From Hyphomicrobiales bacterium (GTDB taxonomy: Bacteria; Pseudomonadota; Alphaproteobacteria; Rhizobiales; Xanthobacteraceae), in the NCBI GenBank assembly GCA_017304505.1, contig JAFKKQ010000080.1, positions 1 through 7,614 of the forward strand: 7,614 bases of DNA. Reading direction: 5' to 3'. The translations under genes were made by a program, and so were the position numbers. Shown here piece by piece: positions 1 to 5,975 of this stretch. Positions within the stretch are counted from its first letter, which is position 1, and every line of letters starts with the position of its first letter. Under the pieces are notes generated by a model. It was not told where the DNA came from. It made no database searches and was given only the letters and a program-made list of their open reading frames with translations.

Positions 1-1
1 C

Positions 2-412
2 AACGATGTCATCGCCGGCCGTATCCCGATGATGTTCGAGGGCCTTGCCGGTCTCGCGCCGGGGACACAGGATGGCAGCATCCGGCTTCTGGGCGTGGCC
101 GCACAGAAACGGTTGCCGAACCTGCCGAACCTGCCGGCGATCAACGAAACCGTGCCGGGCGTGGTGTCGAGCGGATGGATCGTGATGATGGCGCCGGCCG
201 GCGTCCCCGACGCGATCGTCCAGAAGCTGAACAAGGATTTGCGCACCGTGGTCGCGGAAAAGGATGTGCAGGAGCGCTTCCACCAGCTCGGCACCTATTC
301 GCGCGACCTGACGCCGGCGCAGACGGAAGCCTTCCTTCGCAGCGAAGAAAAGCTGTGGTGGCCGATCGTCCGCGAGGTGGAAGCGGAGACTCAGAAGCCC
401 GCGGCGAAATAA
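2..412 (+). CDS. Bug/TctC-family tripartite tricarboxylate transporter substrate-binding protein, C-terminal part
   Basis: The frame is open from the left edge, so the gene is cut at its 5' end. About 136 residues remain of a family that is usually near 320. The fragment has the typical C-terminal pattern of the Bug (TctC) periplasmic binding proteins: DVIAGRIPMMFEGLA, then a G-x-IRLLGVAAQKR stretch, the P-x-LP-x-LPAINE segment, GW-x-x-MMAPAGVPDAIVQKLN, and a closing helix ending in LWWPIVREVE. These proteins bind carboxylates or other small acids in the periplasm and usually deliver them to TctA/TctB-type membrane partners, though many are orphans. The signal peptide and N-lobe lie outside the window, so neither the ligand nor the presence of tctAB partners can be judged. 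It ends at TAA and converges on the E2 gene across 82 bp. Confidence 0.93.
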   Translation, partial: NDVIAGRIPMMFEGLAGLAPGTQDGSIRLLGVAAQKRLPNLPNLPAINETVPGVVSSGWIVMMAPAGVPDAIVQKLNKDLRTVVAEKDVQERFHQLGTYSRDLTPAQTEAFLRSEEKLWWPIVREVEAETQKPAAK

Positions 413-427
413 AGTCGTCCGTTGGAC

Positions 428-477
428 CCCTTCGTCATTTCGGGAGCGCGATCGAGCAAACCCGAAGCGACGAAGGG
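428..477. terminator. Imperfect 17-bp inverted repeat between convergent genes, possible bidirectional terminator
   Basis: Arms at 428-444 and 461-477 match at 15 of 17 positions around a 16-nt loop. The hairpin lies in the short gap between the binding protein stop (412) and the E2 stop (495), where a terminator serving both strands is expected. Neither side has a run of T, so it is not a classical intrinsic terminator. It may instead protect 3' ends or act with Rho. Its left arm (TTCGTCATTTCGGG) matches the left end of the repeat at 3774-3908 at 13 of 14 bases, so it may be a short relative of that repeat family. Confidence 0.55.
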
Positions 478-494
478 AACGCTTTGGGAGCCGG

Positions 495-1862
495 CTACAC
501 CAGCATCCGCACCGGGCTTTCCAGCAGCGCCTTGAATGCCGCGAGAAGCTCGGCGCCGAGCGCACCGTCCACCACGCGATGGTCGCAGGACAGTGTCACC
601 GTCATCTGGCTCACAAATTTCACCGAGCCATCCCCAGCCTCGACCGAGCGGCGCTGCGATGCGCCGACCGCAAGGATGGTGGCGTGTGGCGGGTTGATGA
701 TCGCCGAGAATTCGCGCACGCCGTACATGCCAAGATTGGAGATCGCCGAAGCACCGCCTTGATACTCAGCAGCCTTGAGTTTCTTCTCCTTGGCGCGCGC
801 CGCCAATTCCTTCATCTCGTTCGAGATGACTGACAGCGACTTCTCGTCCGCGTTGCGGATTACCGGCGTCAGCAGGCCGCCGTCAATTGCGACTGCAACG
901 CCCACATCGGAATGCCTGAAGCGCAGGATGCGATCGCCTGCCCAGACCGCATTCGCCGCGGGCACGCGCTGCAGCGCCAGCGCCAATGCCTTGATGACAA
1001 AGTCGTTGACCGAAAGCTTGTAGGCCCCGGCGCCTTCCTTCGGTGCGCCGGCATTGGCTTCTTCGCGGAACCTGAGCAGCGCATCCATCGTCACGTCGGC
1101 GGTGAGATAGAAATGCGGCACGGTCTGCTTGGCTTCGACCAGCCGCGTCGCAATCGTGCGCCGCATGCCGTCGAGCGGCACCTCGTCGAAGTCCACCCCG
1201 TCATAGAGAGCCTTCACCTGCGAGGCACTCATGCCGGTCGTCGCCCGTGCGGCGCGGGCTCCGCCGCTCGCGATTGCCGTTTCGATGTCGGCGGCCACGA
1301 TGCGGCCATGTGGTCCCGATCCTTTCAGAACCGACAGATCGATGCCGTTCTCGCCGGCAAGCCGGCGCGCCAGCGGCGTGATCGAGTTGCCGCCGACCCT
1401 GGCTGGGCCGAAGTTTTTCGACGGTGTTCGCACCTCGAAGAATGGATCAAGGTTCGGATACGCGAGACTTGCCGGATCCTTGACCCGCTCATCCCCGCGG
1501 AAACGGGGCCCCAGGGATGCGGGGCTCTGGGCTCCCGCTTGCGAAGAGACGAATGGAGTCTGTGGCGGCGCTTTCTGCGCTGGGGGCGAGGCGCTTGCCG
1601 CAGCAGCAGGCGCGTTCGCCGCCGCGCCGCCCTCACCCGCGATCACCGCGACCACCGCGCCGACCGGTGCCACGGCGCCAACCGGCACGCGGATTTCGGC
1701 GAGCGTACCCGTTGCAATCGAGGGAACCTCCACCGACACCTTGTCGGTCTCGATCTCGAACAAGTTGTCACCCGGCTTCACGGCATCGCCGGCCGATTTG
1801 AACCACTTGGTGATCTTGCCCTCGGAGACGGTTTCTCCGAGTTGCGGCATCAGAACGTCCAT
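495..1862 (-). CDS. Dihydrolipoamide acyltransferase (E2) of a 2-oxo acid/acetoin dehydrogenase complex
   Basis: The 455-residue product transfers the acyl group from E1-bound thiamine diphosphate, through a swinging lipoyl arm, to CoA. Residues 1-76 are one lipoyl domain, with the lipoylated Lys41 in the ETDKVSVEVPS motif. Residues 77-100 are an Ala/Pro linker. Residues 159-195 are a peripheral subunit-binding domain (SITPLARRLAGENGIDLSVLKGSG), which implies docking of E1 or E3. Residues 223-455 are the catalytic trimer-forming domain, with SCDHRVVDGA at 425-434 giving the active-site His428 and Asp432. Linker residues about 104-127 are the translation of a palindromic DNA repeat (see that entry). 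The ATG follows the lipocalin-like stop by 13 nt. Only a weak purine stretch (GAGATAAG) precedes it, so coupling to the upstream gene is likely. It is last in the operon and no E3 follows. Whether the complex acts on acetoin, pyruvate or a branched 2-oxo acid cannot be decided from E2 alone. Confidence 0.93.
   Translation of the reverse strand: MDVLMPQLGETVSEGKITKWFKSAGDAVKPGDNLFEIETDKVSVEVPSIATGTLAEIRVPVGAVAPVGAVVAVIAGEGGAAANAPAAAASASPPAQKAPPQTPFVSSQAGAQSPASLGPRFRGDERVKDPASLAYPNLDPFFEVRTPSKNFGPARVGGNSITPLARRLAGENGIDLSVLKGSGPHGRIVAADIETAIASGGARAARATTGMSASQVKALYDGVDFDEVPLDGMRRTIATRLVEAKQTVPHFYLTADVTMDALLRFREEANAGAPKEGAGAYKLSVNDFVIKALALALQRVPAANAVWAGDRILRFRHSDVGVAVAIDGGLLTPVIRNADEKSLSVISNEMKELAARAKEKKLKAAEYQGGASAISNLGMYGVREFSAIINPPHATILAVGASQRRSVEAGDGSVKFVSQMTVTLSCDHRVVDGALGAELLAAFKALLESPVRMLV
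1484..1552 (-). repeat. Palindromic intergenic-type repeat inserted in frame in the E2 linker
   Basis: On the minus strand the segment reads TTCGCAAGCGGGAGCCCAG, then a short GC-rich loop, then CTGGGGCCCCGTTTCCGCGG followed by GGATGAGCGGG. The two halves pair imperfectly; 13 of 17 positions next to the loop match. This is a degenerate copy of the widespread alphaproteobacterial element with consensus ends close to GTCATTCCCGCGAAAGCGGG. It is translated in the E2 frame as residues 104-127, containing QAGAQSPASLGPRFRGDERV, the typical peptide produced when this element is read through. The ends are approximate. Family membership is recalled from many genomes and was not tested by a search. Confidence 0.72.
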
Positions 1863-1875
1863 TGCGCTTATCTCG

Positions 1876-2298
1876 TTACTTGATCCGTTCCCACATCACT
1901 TCCAGTGTCGAGTCCGGCGGCCGCAGCGTCAGCCGATCGCCGTCGAATTCGCAGCGGCGAACGAAATCGCCGGCATCGCCCGGCTGGATCGTCGCAATGC
2001 GATGGTGAGTCACCGTGCCCGCTTCCTCATCGACGCTGTAGGTGCCGAAATAGGCGATGTAATCGGTGAGCGCGATCTTGGCTTCCTCCGCCGTCATCAT
2101 CGCGCCGGCGCGCTTGCGTTCGACGTCGGGGGCGATCTGCACCGCCATCTCGTTACGCGGCCCGTAGTAGATCATGCCCTTCGGGTTCGCACCGCGATCC
2201 CAAGCCTTGCCGTCGATCTGCGTGCCGAGATAGCGCCACGACCCGATCAGCTTCTCGGCAATTCCGCCCACGGTTTTATCGCTCACGCGCCGATCCAC
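1876..2298 (-). CDS. Small lipocalin-like domain protein
   Basis: The 140-residue product resembles the bacterial lipocalin-like domain (Pfam Lipocalin_5 type). It has an early G-x-W motif (LIGSWRYLG, residues 18-25), a GMIYYGPRNEMAVQI strand pair (41-55) matching the family's usual G-x-x-x-Y-x-x-x-G-x-M-x-V-x-I pattern, a central helix (EEAKIALTDYIAYFGTYSVD), and a closing TLEVMWERI strand. No signal peptide or membrane segment is visible, so it is probably cytoplasmic. Such beta-barrels may bind small hydrophobic ligands, but the biochemical role of this family is poorly known. The GTG start lies 4 nt after the ALDH stop, with GTGAGG just upstream at a very short spacing. A second GTG at 2286 (VSDK) is an alternative start. 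It sits inside the dehydrogenase operon, followed 13 nt later by E2. The fold assignment rests on motif recognition and the function is unknown. Confidence 0.83.
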   Translation of the reverse strand: MDRRVSDKTVGGIAEKLIGSWRYLGTQIDGKAWDRGANPKGMIYYGPRNEMAVQIAPDVERKRAGAMMTAEEAKIALTDYIAYFGTYSVDEEAGTVTHHRIATIQPGDAGDFVRRCEFDGDRLTLRPPDSTLEVMWERIK

Positions 2299-2302
2299 AA
2301 CC

Positions 2303-3760
2303 TCACCAGCTCACCGAGATGTATTGCGTCTCCAGGAATTCCTTCAAACCCTCGTGCGCGCCCTCACGGCCGACTCCGGACTGCTTCATGCCGCCGAACG
2401 GCGCCGCCGGATCGGAAACAAGCCCGCGATTGAGGCCGATCATGCCGAAGTCGAGCTTCTCCGACACGCGCATGCCCCGCCCGAGATCCTTGGTGTAGAG
2501 ATACGCAACAAGGCCATACTCGGTGTCGTTGGCGCGCTTGATGACCTCGGCCTCGTCCTTGAACGTCTGCAGCGAAGCGACCGGGCCGAAGATTTCCTCG
2601 TTTAGCATCTTCGCATCGTTCGATACGTTTGACAGAACGGTCGCCGGATAGAAATAGCCGGTGCCTTCGGGCTTCTTGCCGCCCGTGAGGATTTTCGCGC
2701 CCTTGCTCACGGCGTCGTCGACAAGCTCCACGACCTTGTCGAGACCTTCCTGGTTGACCAACGGGCCGAGCGCGACGCCGTCGTCGAGGCCATTGCCCAT
2801 TTTCAATCCGGCCATTTTCGCCGTCAGTTTCGTGGTGAACTCGTCCTGCACCTTCTCATGCACGTAGAAACGGTTCGCCGCCGTGCAAGCCTCGCCCATG
2901 TTGCGCATCTTGGCGATCATCGCGCCGTCGATGGCAGCGTCGATGTCGGCGTCTTCGAACACAATGAACGGCGCATTGCCGCCGAGCTCCATCGCGGTGT
3001 TGAGCACGTTATCGGCGGCGCTGTGCAGAAGCTTGCGGCCCACCTCGGTCGATCCGGTAAAGGAGACGACGCGCACGCGCGGATCGTGCAGCATGGTGTC
3101 GACCACCGGCCCCGAGCGGCGCGACGGGATCACATTGACCACGCCCGCGGGAACGCCGGCCTCCTGGAGGATCGGCATCAATGCCAGCATCGTCAGCGGC
3201 GTTTCGGAGGCCGGCTTGAGCACCACCGGACAGCCGGCGGCCAGCGCCGGACCGATCTTGCGGGTCGCCATCGCCGCCGGGAAATTCCACGGCGTCACCA
3301 GCACGGCGATACCGGCCGGCTTATGATGCACGAAGATGCGTGCGCCCGACGACGGCGCGATGCCGTTGACGCCGAGATTGCGTACGCCCTCCTCCGCGTA
3401 CCAGCGGAAGAACTCGGCAGCATAGGCCACCTCGCCGCGCGAATCCGACAGCGCCTTGCCATTCTCGATGGTGATGAGCTTGGCGAGCCGCTCGGCGTCG
3501 CGCATGATCAGTTCGTAAGCCTTGCGCAGGATTTCGCCACGCTCGCGCGGCTTCTTTGCGGCCCAGGCGGCGAACGCTCCTTGCGCGGCATCGAGCGCGG
3601 CCTTGGCGTCATCGACGCTGGCGCTCGCGACCGAAGCGATCTTCCGTTCGGTCGCCGGATCGATCACGTCGAAGCGCGCGCCGTCCGACGACTTTTTCCA
3701 TTGACCGTTAATCCACAGATCGGTCGGGACATTGGCAAGTAAGTTGTCGTATGCGGCCAT
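2303..3760 (-). CDS. NAD(P)-dependent aldehyde dehydrogenase, succinate-semialdehyde dehydrogenase (GabD) type
   Basis: The 485-residue product is a complete ALDH-superfamily enzyme that oxidises an aldehyde to a carboxylate with NAD(P)+. Numbered from this start, it shows TPWNFP with the oxyanion-hole Asn159, the cofactor-binding Lys182 in VLKPASETP, the Rossmann FTGSTEVGR motif (234-242), general base Glu258 in MELGGNAP, nucleophile Cys292 in GEACTAANR, and EEIFGPV near 388-394. The KPAS motif is found in NADP-using GabD proteins, but this is not decisive. Only one Cys is present at the active site, unlike the C-x-C pair of E. coli GabD and human ALDH5A1. The start at 3760 is chosen because AAGGAG (3772-3767) lies 6 nt upstream of that ATG. 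The in-frame ATG at 3778 is upstream of this site and belongs to the flanking repeat. It lies between E1 and the lipocalin-like and E2 genes, so its substrate is probably linked to that complex. Succinate semialdehyde, acetaldehyde or another aldehyde all remain possible. Confidence 0.92.
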   Translation of the reverse strand: MAAYDNLLANVPTDLWINGQWKKSSDGARFDVIDPATERKIASVASASVDDAKAALDAAQGAFAAWAAKKPRERGEILRKAYELIMRDAERLAKLITIENGKALSDSRGEVAYAAEFFRWYAEEGVRNLGVNGIAPSSGARIFVHHKPAGIAVLVTPWNFPAAMATRKIGPALAAGCPVVLKPASETPLTMLALMPILQEAGVPAGVVNVIPSRRSGPVVDTMLHDPRVRVVSFTGSTEVGRKLLHSAADNVLNTAMELGGNAPFIVFEDADIDAAIDGAMIAKMRNMGEACTAANRFYVHEKVQDEFTTKLTAKMAGLKMGNGLDDGVALGPLVNQEGLDKVVELVDDAVSKGAKILTGGKKPEGTGYFYPATVLSNVSNDAKMLNEEIFGPVASLQTFKDEAEVIKRANDTEYGLVAYLYTKDLGRGMRVSEKLDFGMIGLNRGLVSDPAAPFGGMKQSGVGREGAHEGLKEFLETQYISVSW

Positions 3761-3766
3761 GATGTT

Positions 3767-3772
3767 CTCCTT
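3767..3772 (-). promoter_or_regulatory. Shine-Dalgarno site that fixes the ALDH start
   Basis: AAGGAG reads on the minus strand here, 6 nt before the ATG at 3760-3758. It falls inside codons 3-4 of a longer reading from the ATG at 3778, so that longer reading would have no ribosome binding site of its own. The shorter start is therefore preferred. Confidence 0.75.
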
Positions 3773-3773
3773 C

Positions 3774-3908
3774 GTCATTCCGGGGCACGCCCACCAGCGT
3801 ATTTACGCGCGTCTTCGACGCGCTATGGGCGCGAACCGGAATCCAGAAACAACCTCTCCGTATGCCGCCGGATTCAGGGTTCGGCGCTGCGCGCCACCCC
3901 GGAATAAC
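3774..3908. repeat. Palindromic intergenic repeat with GTCATTCCGGGG ends
   Basis: The outer arms GTCATTCCGGGG (3774-3785) and CCCCGGAATAAC (3897-3908) are inverted copies at 11 of 12 positions. A second inner inverted pair, GCGCGAACCGGAATCCAG against the complement of CCGGATTCAGGGTTCGGCGC, lies towards the centre. The whole gap between E1 beta and the ALDH ribosome binding site is essentially this element. It resembles the intergenic palindromes common in Bradyrhizobium and Rhodopseudomonas, with GTCATTCCGGGGCGCGC ends. Transcribed within the operon it would fold into a long hairpin, which could stabilise the upstream E1 message or reduce read-through. No ORF of its own is present. Confidence 0.8.
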
Positions 3909-3914
3909 AGAGGC

Positions 3915-4895
3915 TTAAGCGTTCAGCGTCTTCCTCACCCGATCGACGATGCGATCGACCGTCGGCAGGATGGCGTCTTCGAGAATGTCGGCGGCCGGCA
4001 GCGGACAATGCGGCGTGGTGATGCGCACCAGCGGACCGTCGAGGTCGTAGAACGCCTCGTCGGCGATGATCGACATGATCTCGGCGCCCCAGCCGCACAG
4101 CCGCGGATTCTCCTCCACCGAGAACGCACGGTGCGTCTTGGCAACGGAGCCCAGGATGGTCTGGGTGTCGAGCGGCACCAGCGAGCGCACGTCGATCACC
4201 TCACAGTCGATGCCATGCTCGGCGGCAAGCTTCTCGGCCGCCGCCAGCGCACGCGGCACCATCAGCGCCAGCGCCAGGATGGTGGCGTCCCGGCCCGGCC
4301 GCAAAATCTTCGCGGTGCCGAGCGTGTCGAGAATCTCGCCGTCCGGCACCTCGCCCTTGGTCGGGTAAAGCGACTTGTGCTCGAGGAAGATCACCGGGTC
4401 GGGATCGCGCACGGACGCGGCCAGAAGCCCGATCACATCGACCGGACTCGACGGCGCCACGACCTTGAGGCCGGGGATCATCATGCACCAGTTCTCGACG
4501 CTCTGGGAATGCTGCGCGCCGAAACGCGAGCCCGCGCCGTTGCCGGTGCGCACCACCAGCGGGCACTTGGTCTGCCCGTTGGTCATGTAACGGCTCTTGG
4601 GGAATTCGTTGGCGATGTAATCGAAGCACACCGCGAAGAAGTCCGAGAACATGATCTCGGCAATCGGCTTCAGGCCGGTCATGGCCGCACCCATTGCGGC
4701 GCCGAGGATCGCCTGCTCGGAGATCGGGGTATCGCGCACGCGCAGCGGCCCGAACTGATCGAGCAGCCCCACCGTCGCCTTGAACACGCCGCCGGCCTTC
4801 GCGACGTCCTCGCCGAGAAACACCACGTCGGGGTCGCGCGTCATTTCCTGGGCGATGCCGCGCGCCACGGCATCGCGATAGGTCAGTTCCGCCAT
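3915..4895 (-). CDS. Thiamine-diphosphate dehydrogenase E1 component, beta subunit (AcoB/PdhB-like)
   Basis: The 326-residue product is a full-length E1 beta subunit. It forms the alpha2-beta2 E1 with the product of the preceding gene, which decarboxylates a 2-oxo acid or cleaves acetoin and passes the two-carbon or acyl unit to E2 lipoate. Visible features are the N-terminal LTYRDAVARGIAQEM, the conserved GEDV with Glu29 (expected to activate the thiamine aminopyrimidine), RVRDTPISEQAILGAAMGAA (52-71), the GAGSRFGAQHSQSVENW segment (120-136), FLEHKSLYP (170-178), and a C-terminal transketolase domain with DVRSLVPLDTQTI (235-247) and RITTPHCPLP (291-300). It starts 13 nt inside the E1 alpha gene, with GGGGG six nt upstream of the ATG, which suggests translational coupling and 1:1 synthesis. 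The TPHCPLPAADILEDAILP ending resembles acetoin dehydrogenase and pyruvate dehydrogenase beta chains equally, so the substrate is open. Confidence 0.93.
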   Translation of the reverse strand: MAELTYRDAVARGIAQEMTRDPDVVFLGEDVAKAGGVFKATVGLLDQFGPLRVRDTPISEQAILGAAMGAAMTGLKPIAEIMFSDFFAVCFDYIANEFPKSRYMTNGQTKCPLVVRTGNGAGSRFGAQHSQSVENWCMMIPGLKVVAPSSPVDVIGLLAASVRDPDPVIFLEHKSLYPTKGEVPDGEILDTLGTAKILRPGRDATILALALMVPRALAAAEKLAAEHGIDCEVIDVRSLVPLDTQTILGSVAKTHRAFSVEENPRLCGWGAEIMSIIADEAFYDLDGPLVRITTPHCPLPAADILEDAILPTVDRIVDRVRKTLNA

Positions 4896-5914
4896 GCGAA
4901 GCCCCCGTCGGCATAAACGTCAGTGGTCAGGATATCCATCGGCGGGTTGGGCGCGGCCTTGCAGGCTTCCGTCGCCTCATCCACGGTGCGTTTCACTTCG
5001 GCGTCGATCCCGGCGATGACGTCGTCACCGATGCCGAAGTGCTTGAGCCGCTCGCGATAGATCTTGATCGGATCGCGCTCTTTCCATTTCTCCAACTCGC
5101 CCTCGGGGCGATACTTCGCCGGGTCGGCGCGCGAATGGCCGCTGTGGCGATAGGTCAGGCATTCGATCAGCGACGGACCGCCGCCGGATCGCGCCTTTTC
5201 GAAAGCCTTCTGCGCGGTGCGATAGACGACATCGGCGTCATTGCCGTCGATCACAATCTTTTCCAGTCCGTACGCCGAAGCGCGGTCGCCGGCCGGATTC
5301 GGCACGGCGGTGACATCGCCGATCGGCGTATACTCCATGTAGAAATTGTTCTCACAGACGAAGACCACCGGCAGCTTCCAAATCGCGGCAAAGTTCAGCG
5401 CCTCGTGGAAGGCGCCGATGTTGGTGGTGCCGTCGCCGAAGAAGCAGACCGACACGTCGCCATGACCCTTGTACTGGGCCCGCCAGGCCGCGCCGCAGGC
5501 GATCGGCAGATGCGCGCCGATGATGGCGTAGGACCCCATGACGCCGTGCTCCGGCGACATCAAATGCATGGAGCCGCCCTTGCCCCGCATCAGGCCGTTA
5601 TCGCGCTGCATCAATTCGCCTAGCACCTTCTCGAACGGCACACCGCGCGCCAGCGTGTGCGCGTGGCCGCGGTAGGTGCAAAAGCTGAGGTCACCCTTTT
5701 TCATCGCCGTCGCGAAGCCGGCCGCGATCGCCTCCTGGCCGAGCGAAAGATGGCTCGTGCCTTTGACGAGATTCTGCAGGAACAGGTCGTAGGCGCGCTG
5801 TTCACACTCGCGGATGTTGACCTGGCTGCGGTAAAGCTCGAGCCGCGTCGCCTCCCCGATGTCGTCGTTCAACGCTGTCTTGGTCGCCGGTTTGGCAGTG
5901 GCTTTATCCAGCAT
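4883..5914 (-). CDS. Thiamine-diphosphate dehydrogenase E1 component, alpha subunit (AcoA-like)
   Basis: The 343-residue product carries the thiamine-diphosphate-binding motif from GDGTTNIGAFHEALN (160-174) to ENN (188-190), about 30 residues long as in the E1 alpha family. It also shows SLGQEAIAAG (57-66), the cofactor-pocket segment YRGHAHTLARG (81-91), GKGGSMHLMSPEHGVMGSYAIIGAHLP (111-137), and YRHSGHSRADPAKYRPEGE (255-273). That last segment and the short N terminus resemble acetoin dehydrogenase alpha (AcoA) and its relatives more than a branched-chain E1, but this is inference. The ATG is preceded by GAGGAA at 5-nt spacing. It is first in the dehydrogenase operon, 57 bp downstream of the DMT transporter, with a candidate promoter in that gap. 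Its end overlaps E1 beta by 13 nt. Confidence 0.93.
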   Translation of the reverse strand: MLDKATAKPATKTALNDDIGEATRLELYRSQVNIRECEQRAYDLFLQNLVKGTSHLSLGQEAIAAGFATAMKKGDLSFCTYRGHAHTLARGVPFEKVLGELMQRDNGLMRGKGGSMHLMSPEHGVMGSYAIIGAHLPIACGAAWRAQYKGHGDVSVCFFGDGTTNIGAFHEALNFAAIWKLPVVFVCENNFYMEYTPIGDVTAVPNPAGDRASAYGLEKIVIDGNDADVVYRTAQKAFEKARSGGGPSLIECLTYRHSGHSRADPAKYRPEGELEKWKERDPIKIYRERLKHFGIGDDVIAGIDAEVKRTVDEATEACKAAPNPPMDILTTDVYADGGFAWRN

Positions 5915-5945
5915 CGCAATTCCTCGGAATGCCCGGTTTGAGCGG

Positions 5946-5975
5946 GTATCAGGCGGGGCGGTGCCATTTTGTCAA
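5946..5975 (-). promoter_or_regulatory. Candidate promoter of the dehydrogenase operon
   Basis: On the minus strand a perfect TTGACA (5975-5970) overlaps the stop codon of the DMT gene. It is followed after 18 nt by TGATAC (5951-5946), a weak -10 match. A start site near 5939 would leave about 25 nt before the E1 alpha ATG, including the GAGGAA ribosome binding site. Inverted octamers GCCCGGTT/AACCGGGC at 5931-5938 and 5974-5981 flank the site. The -35 is convincing and the -10 is not. Confidence 0.45.

Noticed and set aside
112..140. Tandem 9-nt units (LPNLPNLP) in the binding protein, possible repeat expansion
   Set aside because: Lining up with the usual P-x-LP-x-VPT pattern of the family shows the same length, so there is no insertion, only similar codons.
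912..1883. Long plus-strand open frame of 323 codons opposite E2
   Set aside because: It is antisense to a well-supported E2 gene. Its product is His/Arg-rich with no family resemblance, which is typical of shadows in GC-rich DNA.
1231..2433. Plus-strand open frame of 400 codons across E2, the lipocalin-like gene and the end of ALDH
   Set aside because: It runs antisense through three coherent genes with low-complexity Arg/Ala/Pro composition.
2858..3742. Plus-strand open frame of 294 codons opposite ALDH
   Set aside because: Antisense shadow of an enzyme with all catalytic motifs intact; the product is Arg/His-rich.
3732..4916. Plus-strand open frame of 394 codons opposite E1 beta and the repeat
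   Set aside because: Antisense shadow; E1 beta on the other strand has full domain motifs.
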